Source: Cupriavidus laharis (GTDB lineage Bacteria > Pseudomonadota > Gammaproteobacteria > Burkholderiales > Burkholderiaceae). From it: DNA of 64,000 nucleotides. Under the pieces are notes generated by a model. It did no database searches. It had not been told where the DNA came from and saw only the letters and a list, made by a program, of their open reading frames with translations. A program made the position numbers and the translations under genes. Of the stretch, positions 18,772 to 27,439 are shown piece after piece. Each line of letters begins with the position of its first letter. Position 1 is the stretch's first letter. The DNA lies in assembly GCF_914271435.1 (NCBI RefSeq), contig NZ_CAJZAI010000001.1, positions 682,001-746,000 on the forward strand, in the 5' to 3' direction.

Positions 18772-20553
18772 TCAGGGTTCCATGACATACCGGCCCGGCG
18801 CATCGCACACGGCGCCAGGCGCCGGATCGCGCGGCTGGCATTTTGCCGACGACCGGTCGGCGAGCCAGTGGCTCCATGCCGGCCACCATGACCCTTCATG
18901 GTATTCCGCGTGGGTCAGGAAGCGCTCGGGGCTCAAGTAGGGATCGCCCGGCTTGCGCGTCGTGAACCGATAGCGCCGGCGCGGATGGTCGGGTTCCGAG
19001 ACAATGCCGGCGTTGTGTCCGCCGGACGTGAGCAGGAACGTCAGCGCCGTCCGCGTGAGCAGATGGAGCTTGTAGACGGACCGCCACGGCGAAACGTGAT
19101 CATGCTCGGTTCCGACCATGAAGATCGGCCGGTTCAGGTCCGACAGGGCGACCGGCCGGCCGCCGACGCAGAGCTTTCCTTCGGCGAGTTCATTCGCCAG
19201 GAACAGCTTGTGAAGGCATTCGGAATGCAGGCGATAGGGCAGCCGGGTGATATCCCGGTTCCACGAGATGAGGTCGTTGGCGCGCAGCCGCTGTCCAAGC
19301 AGGTATTCGCTCATCATCCGGGACCAGATCAGGTCGCGGGCGTTGAGCATCTGGAACGCGGAAGTCATCTGCGGGCCATCCAGATAGCCCTGGCTCCACA
19401 TCAGCGCATCCAGCGTGGCGACGGCGCTCTTGTCGATGAACAGGCCGAGCTCGCCGGGTTCGGTAAAGTCGGTTTCCGTCGCGAAGAATGTGACGGAGGC
19501 GAGCGGATCGCCATCGGTGTCGCGCGCCAGCTTGGCTGCGCAGATCGCCAGCAAGGTGCCGCCCAGGCAATAGCCGGCCACATGGACGCACGCGCCTTCG
19601 CAGCGCGCCTGGGCCGCATACAGGGCGGCCAGGATGCCGTCATGAAGGTAATCATGCAAGCCGCGGTCGCGCGCCTCGTCTCCGGGGTTTTTCCACGAGA
19701 TCATGAATACCGTGTGGCCCTGCTCGACCAGGTAGCGGACCAGCGAGTCATGCGGCTGGAGGTCCAGGATGTAGTACTTCATGATCCACGAAGGCACGAT
19801 CAGCACGGGCTCCTTCCAGACCGCTTCCGTGGACGGTGTGTACTGGATCAGCTCCAGCAGCGCGTTGCGGAACACGACCTTGCCGGGCGTGATCGCCACA
19901 TCCTTTCCCGGCATGTAGGCAAGCTGCCGCGGCCGCGGGTCGGCGCCGGGCAGGTTCGCGGCCATATCCGCGAAATCCTCGGCCCAGTGGCGGGTGCCCT
20001 GGACGAAGTTCGTGCCGCACGTACGCTGCGTTTCGCGCACCACCGCCGGGTTCATCCACCAGACGTTCCCGGGCGAGCACATGTCGGTCCACTGCCGCAT
20101 GCAGAAGGCCGCCACGCGCTGGTGGTGGCGGGACAAGCCGTCCACATCGCTGGTCAGCGACTGCCAGAAGGCCTCGTTGCGCAGGAACGCATCGCGCCAG
20201 CAGCGATACGGCCACGCCTGCCAGCCCTCGTCGGCGAATCGCGATTCGGTGGACGGGATGGCGGGCGGTGCGTCGGAGAGCGGCAGCCAGCGTACAGTGT
20301 CATCCAGCCACCCGCGCGCCCAGTCCACAGCCGCGTGGGCGAGCTTGCCCGGCGCGAGCGCCGTCTGGAGGCCCCAGTCCACCCCGGCCAGCCCGAGCGA
20401 GATCAGCGAGATGCCGCCGGTGACGCGCGCCAGTGCCGCGCGTACCTGCCTGTCGTAGTACCGGTAGTCCGGCTCATCCGTGTACGGAGGGCATTCTGCC
20501 GCCGTGCCGCCGGCGGGTGCCGTCAGGAAACCTTCGTTCGCTTTCACTTTCAT
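18772..20553 (-). CDS. phaC: class I poly(3-hydroxybutyrate) synthase
   Basis: A 593-residue PHA synthase that polymerises (R)-3-hydroxybutyryl-CoA on the granule surface. The lipase-like box GYCLGG places the nucleophile at Cys329; the catalytic Asp is in MVGTEHDHVSPW and the general-base His in SGGHNAGIV. The N-terminal PhaC domain contains NEAFWQSLTSDVDGL and the membrane-proximal tryptophans. The ATG overlaps the phaB stop by 4 nt, so it is the last gene of the phasin-phaB-phaC operon. It is likely an accessory copy, since Cupriavidus usually keeps a main phaCAB operon elsewhere. Confidence 0.94.
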   Translation of the reverse strand: MKVKANEGFLTAPAGGTAAECPPYTDEPDYRYYDRQVRAALARVTGGISLISLGLAGVDWGLQTALAPGKLAHAAVDWARGWLDDTVRWLPLSDAPPAIPSTESRFADEGWQAWPYRCWRDAFLRNEAFWQSLTSDVDGLSRHHQRVAAFCMRQWTDMCSPGNVWWMNPAVVRETQRTCGTNFVQGTRHWAEDFADMAANLPGADPRPRQLAYMPGKDVAITPGKVVFRNALLELIQYTPSTEAVWKEPVLIVPSWIMKYYILDLQPHDSLVRYLVEQGHTVFMISWKNPGDEARDRGLHDYLHDGILAALYAAQARCEGACVHVAGYCLGGTLLAICAAKLARDTDGDPLASVTFFATETDFTEPGELGLFIDKSAVATLDALMWSQGYLDGPQMTSAFQMLNARDLIWSRMMSEYLLGQRLRANDLISWNRDITRLPYRLHSECLHKLFLANELAEGKLCVGGRPVALSDLNRPIFMVGTEHDHVSPWRSVYKLHLLTRTALTFLLTSGGHNAGIVSEPDHPRRRYRFTTRKPGDPYLSPERFLTHAEYHEGSWWPAWSHWLADRSSAKCQPRDPAPGAVCDAPGRYVMEP

Positions 20554-21296
20554 TGGAGATGCTGGCCGCCGTTGATCGGGAAGTTCGCGCCGGTGACGAA
20601 CGCGCTCTCCGGCGAACAGAGGTAGGAGACCAGCGCCGCCACTTCCTCTGGCCGGCCGAGCCGGCCCACCGGTATCTGCGGAAGCACATGCTTTTCCAGG
20701 ATATCGGCCGGCATGCTGGTCACCATACGCGTGGCGAGATACCCCGGCGATACCGTATTGACGGTGACGCCCTTGCTTGCCAGTTCCAGCGCCAGCGCCT
20801 TCGTGAACCCGTGCATGCCGGCCTTTGCCGCGGCGTAGTTGGTCTGGCCAAAGGCGCCCTTCGATCCGTTCACCGATGAAATATTGATGATGCGGCCCCA
20901 GCCCCGTGCTGCCATGCCTTCGCACAGCGGGCGCGTCATGTTGAATACCGAGTCGAGGTCGGTGCGCAGCACCGCGTCCCAGTCTGCCTTGTCCATGCGC
21001 CGAAGCGTCTTGTCGCGGGTGATGCCCGCGTTGTTCACCAGGATATCGACCTGGCCGGTTTCGGCCAGAACCTGCGCGGCGCAGCGCTGGCAGGCGTCGA
21101 AGTCCGCCACGTCGACCGGAAACGCCAGGAACTGGCGACAGGCTTGCTGTTGGCGCTCGAGCCAGCTGGCAACGTGGTCGTTGTGCATGGAGTGGGTGAC
21201 GGCCACCCGCATGCCGTCGGCATGCAGCCGGATGGCGATGGCTTCGCCGAGCCCGCCCATCCCGCCCGTGACGAGAGCGACTTTCTGATCGGACAC
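20550..21296 (-). CDS. phaB: acetoacetyl-CoA reductase
   Basis: A 248-residue short-chain dehydrogenase that reduces acetoacetyl-CoA to (R)-3-hydroxybutyryl-CoA with NADPH. Cofactor motif TGGMGGLG near residue 10, LVNNAGITRD, and catalytic Ser in INISSVNG with Tyr-x3-Lys in NYAAAKAG. The C-terminal VTGANFPINGGQH is typical of PhaB. It begins 4 bp after the phasin gene and overlaps phaC. Confidence 0.93.
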   Translation of the reverse strand: MSDQKVALVTGGMGGLGEAIAIRLHADGMRVAVTHSMHNDHVASWLERQQQACRQFLAFPVDVADFDACQRCAAQVLAETGQVDILVNNAGITRDKTLRRMDKADWDAVLRTDLDSVFNMTRPLCEGMAARGWGRIINISSVNGSKGAFGQTNYAAAKAGMHGFTKALALELASKGVTVNTVSPGYLATRMVTSMPADILEKHVLPQIPVGRLGRPEEVAALVSYLCSPESAFVTGANFPINGGQHLQ

Positions 21297-21300
21297 GGCA

Positions 21301-21789
21301 TCAGCTCCCAGTGGTGGTGGTGGTGGTGGCAGCTGCGGGGTCGGCAGTCTTGAGGCCCGGCCACATCATGGCCTGGCTGACGTTGTCGAACATGCCTTTC
21401 ACGGATTCGGCCAGCGGCGGCACGTAGCCGCTTCCTGCGCTGAGGGCATTGCGCTGTAATTCCGCCCACTGTTCCGTGCCGGCCCGGAACTGTTCGAACA
21501 GGCCGGTTCCCAGTTCGATGGAAAGCTTTCCCGCCGCGCGGGCGAAATCCGCATTGCGCTCCACCTGCTCGGCCAGCAGCTTGGTCGGCATGCCATGGAA
21601 CGTGTTCCAGTCGGGCGCCTCCGACATGGCGGCCAGGATGCGGCGCGCCCCTTTGATGTCGTCCTCCAGCGCCTTGACCTGCAGCTTCAGCGTTGCCTGG
21701 CGCGCTTCCTCCATCAGGATCAGCACGCGCAGCGCCGCCTGGTGTCCACTGCGGATGAATTCGAACGTCGGGTCAGTAGGTTGCGACAT
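21301..21789 (-). CDS. phasin-like polyhydroxyalkanoate granule protein
   Basis: A 162-residue, largely helical protein with a phasin-like central region (EEARQATLKLQVKALEDDIK, QVERNADFARAAGKLSIELG, QFRAGTEQWAELQRNAL). It probably coats PHB granules; its place as first gene of the phaB-phaC operon supports this. The C-terminus ends in six Thr residues encoded by an ACC repeat (plus strand GGT repeat at about 21310-21329), a slippage-prone tract. Start ATG at 21789 follows an AGGAG site. It is preceded by an FNR-type promoter. Confidence 0.75.
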   Translation of the reverse strand: MSQPTDPTFEFIRSGHQAALRVLILMEEARQATLKLQVKALEDDIKGARRILAAMSEAPDWNTFHGMPTKLLAEQVERNADFARAAGKLSIELGTGLFEQFRAGTEQWAELQRNALSAGSGYVPPLAESVKGMFDNVSQAMMWPGLKTADPAAATTTTTTGS

Positions 21790-21829
21790 GCTGCGTCTCC
21801 TATGAGTGCCACGTGAAAGTATCTGGCTA

Positions 21830-21870
21830 ATCCTAGGGCAGAGTTGCCATGATCGTTTGATGCACATCAA
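21830..21870 (-). promoter_or_regulatory. FNR-dependent promoter of the phasin-phaB-phaC operon
   Basis: TTGAT-GCAC-ATCAA (21857-21870) is a perfect FNR box. Reading toward the phasin gene, TAGGAT (21830-21835) is a plausible -10 giving a start near 21823; the box centre then lies at about -41, the class II activation position. Confidence 0.8.
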
Positions 21871-21936
21871 CGCGCCAGGCGTTGGCGGAAGCGGGCGGGA
21901 AGCGTTCCTGTCACGTTCCCGTCACGGTCTGCCGGA

Positions 21937-21977
21937 TTGACATGCGTCAAGAGTGCTCCGCGATTGCCTTCTACCAT
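21937..21977 (+). promoter_or_regulatory. FNR-like promoter of flavodoxin-Usp-ATPase operon
   Basis: TTGAC-ATGC-GTCAA (21937-21950) is a perfect palindrome one base per half-site from the FNR consensus. TACCAT (21972-21977) is a possible -10, start about 21984, placing the box centre at about -41. It faces away from the phasin promoter in the same intergenic region. Confidence 0.6.
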
Positions 21978-22023
21978 CGAAGCAGAGTCCCGGGGCGGCC
22001 TGCGCCGGGACGAGGAGGCACTC

Positions 22024-22554
22024 ATGACCGAAAACCTGATCGTCTACTACTCCCGGACCGGAACGGCCAGGCAAGTCGCCGAGACCGTGGCGGCGCACAC
22101 TGGCTGGACGCTGGCGGAAGTCCGGGACGAGACACCCAGGGCCGGATTGTCCGGCGACCTGCGTTGTGTGCTGGATATGCTGCTTCATCGCAAGCCGGCA
22201 TACCGCTACGAGGGGCCGAGGCCTGCCGGCTGCCGGCACGTGGTGGTCATCGCGCCGGTCTGGCTCGGCCGGCTGGCCGCGCCGATGCGCGGATTCATCC
22301 AGGACAATGCGCCGTTTCCCGGCGCCGTGTCCGCGATATGCGTCATGGCGGCCCGTGGCGGCTTCAGGGCGGAGGATGACATTGCCAGGCTGACCCGGAA
22401 GACCCCGGAGCCCGCTCTGGTGGTGCGCCAGGCGGACGTGCAAAGCGGCGAGGCTGCGGCATCGCTGGCGGCGTTTGCCAGAGCGCTGCGCACGCGGCAG
22501 ACGGAGCCGGCCCCTACTGGGCGGCCGGCGTGGATTTCGTCGAACGAAGCCTGA
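22024..22554 (+). CDS. flavodoxin family protein
   Basis: A 176-residue flavodoxin/NAD(P)H-quinone-type FMN protein. The phosphate-binding loop is YYSRTGTARQVAE near residues 9-21, and the FMN-binding second loop is APVWLGRLAAPMRGFI. Starts at the ATG 22024 after a GAGGAGG site. It leads an operon with a Usp (27 bp gap) and a MgtA-type ATPase. Redox partner unknown. Confidence 0.82.
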   Translation: MTENLIVYYSRTGTARQVAETVAAHTGWTLAEVRDETPRAGLSGDLRCVLDMLLHRKPAYRYEGPRPAGCRHVVVIAPVWLGRLAAPMRGFIQDNAPFPGAVSAICVMAARGGFRAEDDIARLTRKTPEPALVVRQADVQSGEAAASLAAFARALRTRQTEPAPTGRPAWISSNEA

Positions 22555-22581
22555 ATTCTTGAACCTTGATAGAGAGGATTT

Positions 22582-23037
22582 ATGTACAAAAAGATTCTCG
22601 TGGCGGTCGACGGCAGCCACTGCAGCGACCTGGCGCTGGACCAGGCGATCGGGTTGGCGGCCACCTGCGGTGCCGAGCTGCAGGTCGTCCATGTCATCGA
22701 CAACGGCTACCTGAAATACGACATGGGATACGTCGACCTGACAGACCTGCGCGCGGGCCTGATCAAGGGCGGGGAGGAACTGCTGGCCCAGGCCCGGGAA
22801 AAGGCAAAGGCCGGGCATGTGAGTTGCAAGACTGTCATGGTCGACGAGATCCTCGCACTCGGCGACATCGCTCACCAGATCCGGCAGCTTGTCGAAAGCA
22901 GCGGTGCGCAGCTTGTCGTGATCGGCACGCATGGGCGCCATGGCATGCGCCGCCTGCTGCTCGGAAGCGTGGCAGAGAGCCTGGTGCGCCTGTGTCCGGT
23001 TCCGGTGTTGCTGGTCAGGGCCCCGGAAGAAACCTGA
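22582..23037 (+). CDS. universal stress protein (UspA family)
   Basis: A complete 151-residue Usp. It opens MYKKILVAVDGSHCSDLAL, and the nucleotide-binding motif GTHGRHGMRRLLLGSVAES (G-2x-G-9x-G-S) is intact, followed by the usual CPVPVLLVR strand. It lies between flavodoxin and the ATPase, apparently under the FNR-like promoter. Confidence 0.93.
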   Translation: MYKKILVAVDGSHCSDLALDQAIGLAATCGAELQVVHVIDNGYLKYDMGYVDLTDLRAGLIKGGEELLAQAREKAKAGHVSCKTVMVDEILALGDIAHQIRQLVESSGAQLVVIGTHGRHGMRRLLLGSVAESLVRLCPVPVLLVRAPEET

Positions 23038-23058
23038 ACCGACGGGCCGGCGGCATTC

Positions 23059-25761
23059 ATGGAAGCCGGGCAGCTTGCAGCAGGCGCGGGCCTGAAGGCG
23101 CAGGCGCCCGGTGGGGGTGCCGCGGGCGGACCGGCAGGCCGGTCCCGCGAGCACGGCATTCCGCCATTGCTGGCCCAGGCCGCGGCGGGCAGCCAGGCCG
23201 AGGCACTGGCCGCCCTGTCTTCCAGTGCGCAAGGGCTGCCTGCGCCTGAAGTGGAGGCGCGCAGGCGCCAGTACGGCACCAACCAGGTCGCGACCGAGCG
23301 CCCGCACCGGTTCATCCCGGACCTGCTCGGGCGGCTGCGCAATCCGCTGAATCTGATGCTGATGGGCCTGGCGGCCTTGTCGGGGCTGATTCACGACTGG
23401 CAGGCGGCATCGGTCATTTCCTGCATGGTGGTGCTGAGCGTGATGCTGGCCACGTTGCAGGAGCACCGGTCGGGCCGTGCCGCGGCCGCCTTGCGCGCGA
23501 TGGTGCACACCGTCATCGCCGTGCGGCGCAGGCCGGCCCCCGGGATGCCGCCGGAAACTGCCGACATCCCGATCGCCGAACTCGTGCCCGGCGATGTCAT
23601 CCACCTTGCCGCCGGAGACCTCGTCCCGGCGGACGTGCGGCTGCTGACGGCCAAGGACCTGTTCGTCAACCAGGCGGCGCTCACCGGCGAATCCATGCCG
23701 GTGGAAAAGTTTGCCGTGGACGGCGCGCGCGCGGAGACCACCGGAGACATTCCCAACCTGGCCCTGATGGGAACCGCCGTGGTCAGCGGCACGGCCACCG
23801 CACTCGTGGTGCTGACCGGCCGCAACGCCGTGTTCGGCCACATTGCCCGCGCCGTCGCCGCGCAAGAACCGCCAACGGTCTTCGAGGAAGGACTGGGTCG
23901 CATCAGCCGGCTGATGCTCGGCATCATCGTCGTGATGGCGCCGCTGGTATTCGTCATCAACGGCCTGACCAAGGGCGACTGGTTCGAGGCGCTGCTGTTT
24001 GCCGTGGCCGTCGGCGTTGGCCTGACGCCCGAGATGCTGCCCATGCTGGTCACGGTCAACCTGGCCAAGGGTGCGCTGGTGATGTCGCGGCGCAAGGTCA
24101 TCGTCAAGCGCCTCAACGCCATCCAGAACCTTGGCGCGATGGATGTGCTGTGCACGGACAAGACCGGAACGCTGACCCAGGACCGGGTGATCCTGAAGCA
24201 TCACCTGGACCTGAATGGCCGGGAAAGCGGGCGGGTGCTGGAACTGGCCTACCTGAACAGCTATTTCCAGTCGGGGTTGCGCAACCTGCTGGACGTCGCG
24301 GTGCTGGAGCACGAGGACGTGGGCGAGCGCATGCGGATCGGGGACAGGTGGCGCCTGATCGACGAGGTGCCGTTCGATTTCACGCGGCGGCGGATGTCGG
24401 TGGTGGTGGAGAGCAATGGGTCCGGGCCGGTCCAGCGTCTGCTGATCTGCAAGGGGGCCGTGGAGGAGGTCTTCGATGCCTGTACCACGGCGCGGACCGG
24501 CCGGGCCGGCGAGACGGTTGTCATGCTCGATGCGGGCCACCGGGCAGGGCTGATGCACCAGAGCGAGCGGCTGAACGAAGACGGCTACCGCGTGATTGCC
24601 ATTGCCTGCAAGCGCCTGCCGCCCGCGAGCCCGGCGCATGCGTACGGGGTTGCCGATGAAGCCGGGCTGGAGCTGATCGGCTATATCGCCTTCATCGACC
24701 CGCCCAAGGAAAGCGCTGCCGCCGCCCTGGCGGCACTGCGCCAGAGCGGCATCGAGGTCAAGATCCTGACCGGCGACAGCCCCCGCATTACCAGCAAGGT
24801 GTGCCGCATGGTGGGCCTGCCGGCCGGCCGCGTGGTGCTGGGGAGCGAACTGGACAAGTTGACGCCCGATGAATTTGCGAAAACGGCACGGGAGAACGCT
24901 CTGTTTGCCAGGCTTAGCCCCGCCCACAAGGAGGCGCTGGTGCAGACATTGCGCGCACAGGGCAGGGTGGTTGGCGTGCTCGGCGACGGCATCAACGACG
25001 GGCCGGCGCTCAAGGCCGCCGATGTCGGCATCTCGGTCGACAACGCCGCGGACATCGCCAAGGAATCCGCCGGCGTGATCCTGCTGGAGAAGAGCCTCAC
25101 GGTCCTGCACGACGGCGTGATGGAAGGCCGGCGCGTGTTCGTCAACCTGCTCAAGTACCTGCGCATGGGCGCCAGTTCCAACTTCGGGAATATTTTCAGC
25201 GTGCTGGGCGCCAGCGCCTGGCTTCCCTTCCTCCCGATGGCGCCGATCCAGCTGCTGACCAACAACCTGCTCTATGACATCTCGCAAACCGCCTTGCCCA
25301 CCGACAACGTGGATGACATGGCACTCCTGCGGCCCCGCCGATGGGAGGTCGGCAAGGTCCGCCGCTATATCCTGTGCCTTGGCCCCGTCAGTTCCCTCTT
25401 CGACTACCTGACGTTCGCCGGGCTCTACTGGTGGCTCGGCGCGTCCACGCCGGCCGGCGCGCCGCTGTTCCAGACCGGCTGGTTCCTGGAGTCCCTGCTG
25501 TCCCAGACGCTGGTCGTCCACATCATCCGGACAAGCCGGATCCCGTTTGTGGGGAGCCGGGCCAGCACGCCGTTGCTGGCGGCGACGGCGGCCATCTGCC
25601 TGCTCGGTGCCTGGCTTCCGTATTCGCCGCTTGCCCGGATACTCCATTTGCATGAGCCGCCCTCATCCTTGTGGATGATGCTGGTGCCGATCCTGGCCGG
25701 GTATCTGCTGCTAACCTTTATGGTCCGAAGCTTGCTTGCAGGGTACCTGGAGCTGGACTGA
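23059..25761 (+). CDS. MgtA/MgtB-type cation-transporting P-type ATPase
   Basis: A 900-residue inner-membrane P3B-type ATPase, probably a Mg2+ importer. Phosphorylation site CTDKTGTLTQD with Asp367, actuator motif LTGESMPVEKF, the M4 signature VGLTPEMLPMLVTVNLAKGA that is specific to MgtA/MgtB, and hinge GDGINDGPALKAADVGISVD. The N-terminal 40 residues are Gly/Ala rich. It follows the Usp gene by 21 bp. Mg2+ supply or membrane potential use under low oxygen would suit the context, but the cation is inferred from family only. Confidence 0.9.
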   Translation: MEAGQLAAGAGLKAQAPGGGAAGGPAGRSREHGIPPLLAQAAAGSQAEALAALSSSAQGLPAPEVEARRRQYGTNQVATERPHRFIPDLLGRLRNPLNLMLMGLAALSGLIHDWQAASVISCMVVLSVMLATLQEHRSGRAAAALRAMVHTVIAVRRRPAPGMPPETADIPIAELVPGDVIHLAAGDLVPADVRLLTAKDLFVNQAALTGESMPVEKFAVDGARAETTGDIPNLALMGTAVVSGTATALVVLTGRNAVFGHIARAVAAQEPPTVFEEGLGRISRLMLGIIVVMAPLVFVINGLTKGDWFEALLFAVAVGVGLTPEMLPMLVTVNLAKGALVMSRRKVIVKRLNAIQNLGAMDVLCTDKTGTLTQDRVILKHHLDLNGRESGRVLELAYLNSYFQSGLRNLLDVAVLEHEDVGERMRIGDRWRLIDEVPFDFTRRRMSVVVESNGSGPVQRLLICKGAVEEVFDACTTARTGRAGETVVMLDAGHRAGLMHQSERLNEDGYRVIAIACKRLPPASPAHAYGVADEAGLELIGYIAFIDPPKESAAAALAALRQSGIEVKILTGDSPRITSKVCRMVGLPAGRVVLGSELDKLTPDEFAKTARENALFARLSPAHKEALVQTLRAQGRVVGVLGDGINDGPALKAADVGISVDNAADIAKESAGVILLEKSLTVLHDGVMEGRRVFVNLLKYLRMGASSNFGNIFSVLGASAWLPFLPMAPIQLLTNNLLYDISQTALPTDNVDDMALLRPRRWEVGKVRRYILCLGPVSSLFDYLTFAGLYWWLGASTPAGAPLFQTGWFLESLLSQTLVVHIIRTSRIPFVGSRASTPLLAATAAICLLGAWLPYSPLARILHLHEPPSSLWMMLVPILAGYLLLTFMVRSLLAGYLELD

Positions 25762-25890
25762 GCGCGTTCCCGCCAGTTGCCGTTGTTCCTGTGCGAAAAC
25801 CGGTTGTCGCCTGTTGAAGTCGGCCCCGGGTCTTCTTATATTGTCTCTAGTACCATTCAATTGCCGTGATGTGCGGTCGGGGCACCAGAC

Positions 25891-27438
25891 ATGGTCAAGG
25901 GCATGACCCCCTATTCGATCCGGATGCGCGGGGTGCGACACGCCGCAAGCCGCACTTTCCGCCGCGCGCCTAAGAGCCAGGCGCAGTTGGGGGGGATCAT
26001 CCGCTCTTCCATGGAGGCCATCATTACCGTCGACAGCGAGCAGCGCGTCGTGCTGTTCAATCCGATGGCAGAAACCCTGTTCGGGTGGACGGCCGCGCAG
26101 GCGATCGGCCGCCCGCTCGGGGATTTCATTCCCGAGCGCTTTCGGGAGGCCCATGCGCGGCATGTGCGCCGCTTTGGGGCCACAGGCGTATCGGACCGGC
26201 AGATGGGCAGCCAGCGCCCACTCCATGCGATGCGCCGGGACGGCAGCGAATTCATGATCGAGGCCTCGATCTCGCAGGCGAGCTGCCGCGGTTCCAGGTT
26301 CTACACTGTCATGCTGCGCGACATTACCGAAAGGGTGCGCACCGAGGAAGCCATGCGGGACAGTCTCCAACGCCTGAAGGAAAGCGAGGCGCGGCTTGCG
26401 GGGATCATCCGCTCCTCCATGGAAGCCATCATTTCCGTGGACAGTGCCCAGCGCGTCATCCTGTTCAATCCCATGGCGGAAACGCTGTTCGCGTGGCCGG
26501 CCGAACAGGCGATCGGCCGGCACCTCAACGATTTCATCCCCGAGCGTTTCCGCACGGTCCATGAGGAGCATGTGCGCAGGTTTGGCATCACCGGCGTGTC
26601 CGACCGGCAAATGGGACGGCAGCGGGCGCTCTATGCGATGCGCCGCGACGGCAGCGAGTTTCCCATCGAGGCTTCCATTTCCCAGGCCAGCGACGGTGGC
26701 ACGAAGCTCTACACCGTGATGCTTCGCGATATCACCGAGCGTGTGCGCGCCGAAGAGGCGCTGCGCCGCTCGCGGGAAGAGCTGCAGCAGCTTTCGGACA
26801 GCATCCTCGCCACGCGCGAAGAGGAGAAGCGCCGCATCGCGCGCGAACTCCATGACGATCTGGGCCAGCGGCTGAGCGCGCTGAAGATGGACCTGGCCAT
26901 GCTCGGCGCCGATATCGAGGAAGGCCGGGGCGCCGAAGGCATTCTCGGCGACATCGCGGCCATGAATGGCGTCATCGACGATACGGTTGCGTCGGTTCGC
27001 CGCATCGCCAGCGATCTCCGGCCTGCCTTGCTGGACGAGCTTGGCATGCTGACGGCCATCGAATGGCTGGCTACCGACTTTTCGAGCCGCTATGGATTGC
27101 CGGTGTCGGTGGACGGCGCGGATGCCGACGTTCCCGAGCAGACGGCAATCGCCATGTTCCGCATCGTGCAGGAGGCCCTCAGCAATGTTGTCCGGCATGC
27201 CGATGCCACCGCCGTGGAAGTTCACCTTGCCCAGGCGGATGGCCGGATCGAGCTGCGCGTGCAGGACAACGGCGTCGGCTGGGACAAGAAGCCTGCGGGG
27301 AGCGGGCCGCGCAGGTCGCTGGGACTGCTGGGCATCCGCGAGCGGGCGCGCCTGCTAGGCGGCTCCGTCACGGTCGACAGCAGGCCCGGCAAGGGGTTCT
27401 GCCTGACTGTGCAGATTCCGCACGCAAAGGGAGTCTGA
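25891..27438 (+). CDS. histidine kinase with two FixL-like PAS domains (probable heme oxygen sensor)
   Basis: A 515-residue soluble sensor kinase with no membrane segment. PAS1 covers about residues 33-148 and PAS2 169-284, offset by exactly 136 residues and nearly identical. Both align with the heme PAS of FixL: PERF-x3-H-x5-R matches its proximal His200 and Arg206 (here His88/Arg94 and His224/Arg230), and the distal Arg220 has counterparts at Arg109 and Arg245. The kinase part is the NarL/DegS type: EEEKRRIARELHDDLGQR with phospho-accepting His321, and an ATPase with NVVRHADAT and DNGVGWD. The partner regulator starts 1 bp later. Heme binding is inferred, not shown. Start is ATG 25891 or 25903. 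Confidence 0.9.
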   Translation: MVKGMTPYSIRMRGVRHAASRTFRRAPKSQAQLGGIIRSSMEAIITVDSEQRVVLFNPMAETLFGWTAAQAIGRPLGDFIPERFREAHARHVRRFGATGVSDRQMGSQRPLHAMRRDGSEFMIEASISQASCRGSRFYTVMLRDITERVRTEEAMRDSLQRLKESEARLAGIIRSSMEAIISVDSAQRVILFNPMAETLFAWPAEQAIGRHLNDFIPERFRTVHEEHVRRFGITGVSDRQMGRQRALYAMRRDGSEFPIEASISQASDGGTKLYTVMLRDITERVRAEEALRRSREELQQLSDSILATREEEKRRIARELHDDLGQRLSALKMDLAMLGADIEEGRGAEGILGDIAAMNGVIDDTVASVRRIASDLRPALLDELGMLTAIEWLATDFSSRYGLPVSVDGADADVPEQTAIAMFRIVQEALSNVVRHADATAVEVHLAQADGRIELRVQDNGVGWDKKPAGSGPRRSLGLLGIRERARLLGGSVTVDSRPGKGFCLTVQIPHAKGV

Positions 27439-27439
27439 G

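Noticed and set aside
18898..20625. 575-codon open frame on the plus strand
   Set aside because: Opposite phaC, whose catalytic motifs are complete on the minus strand.
21922..25653. 1243-codon open frame on the minus strand
   Set aside because: Antisense to the flavodoxin, Usp and ATPase genes; rich in His, Gln, Arg and Gly and without domains, as expected for a high-GC shadow frame.
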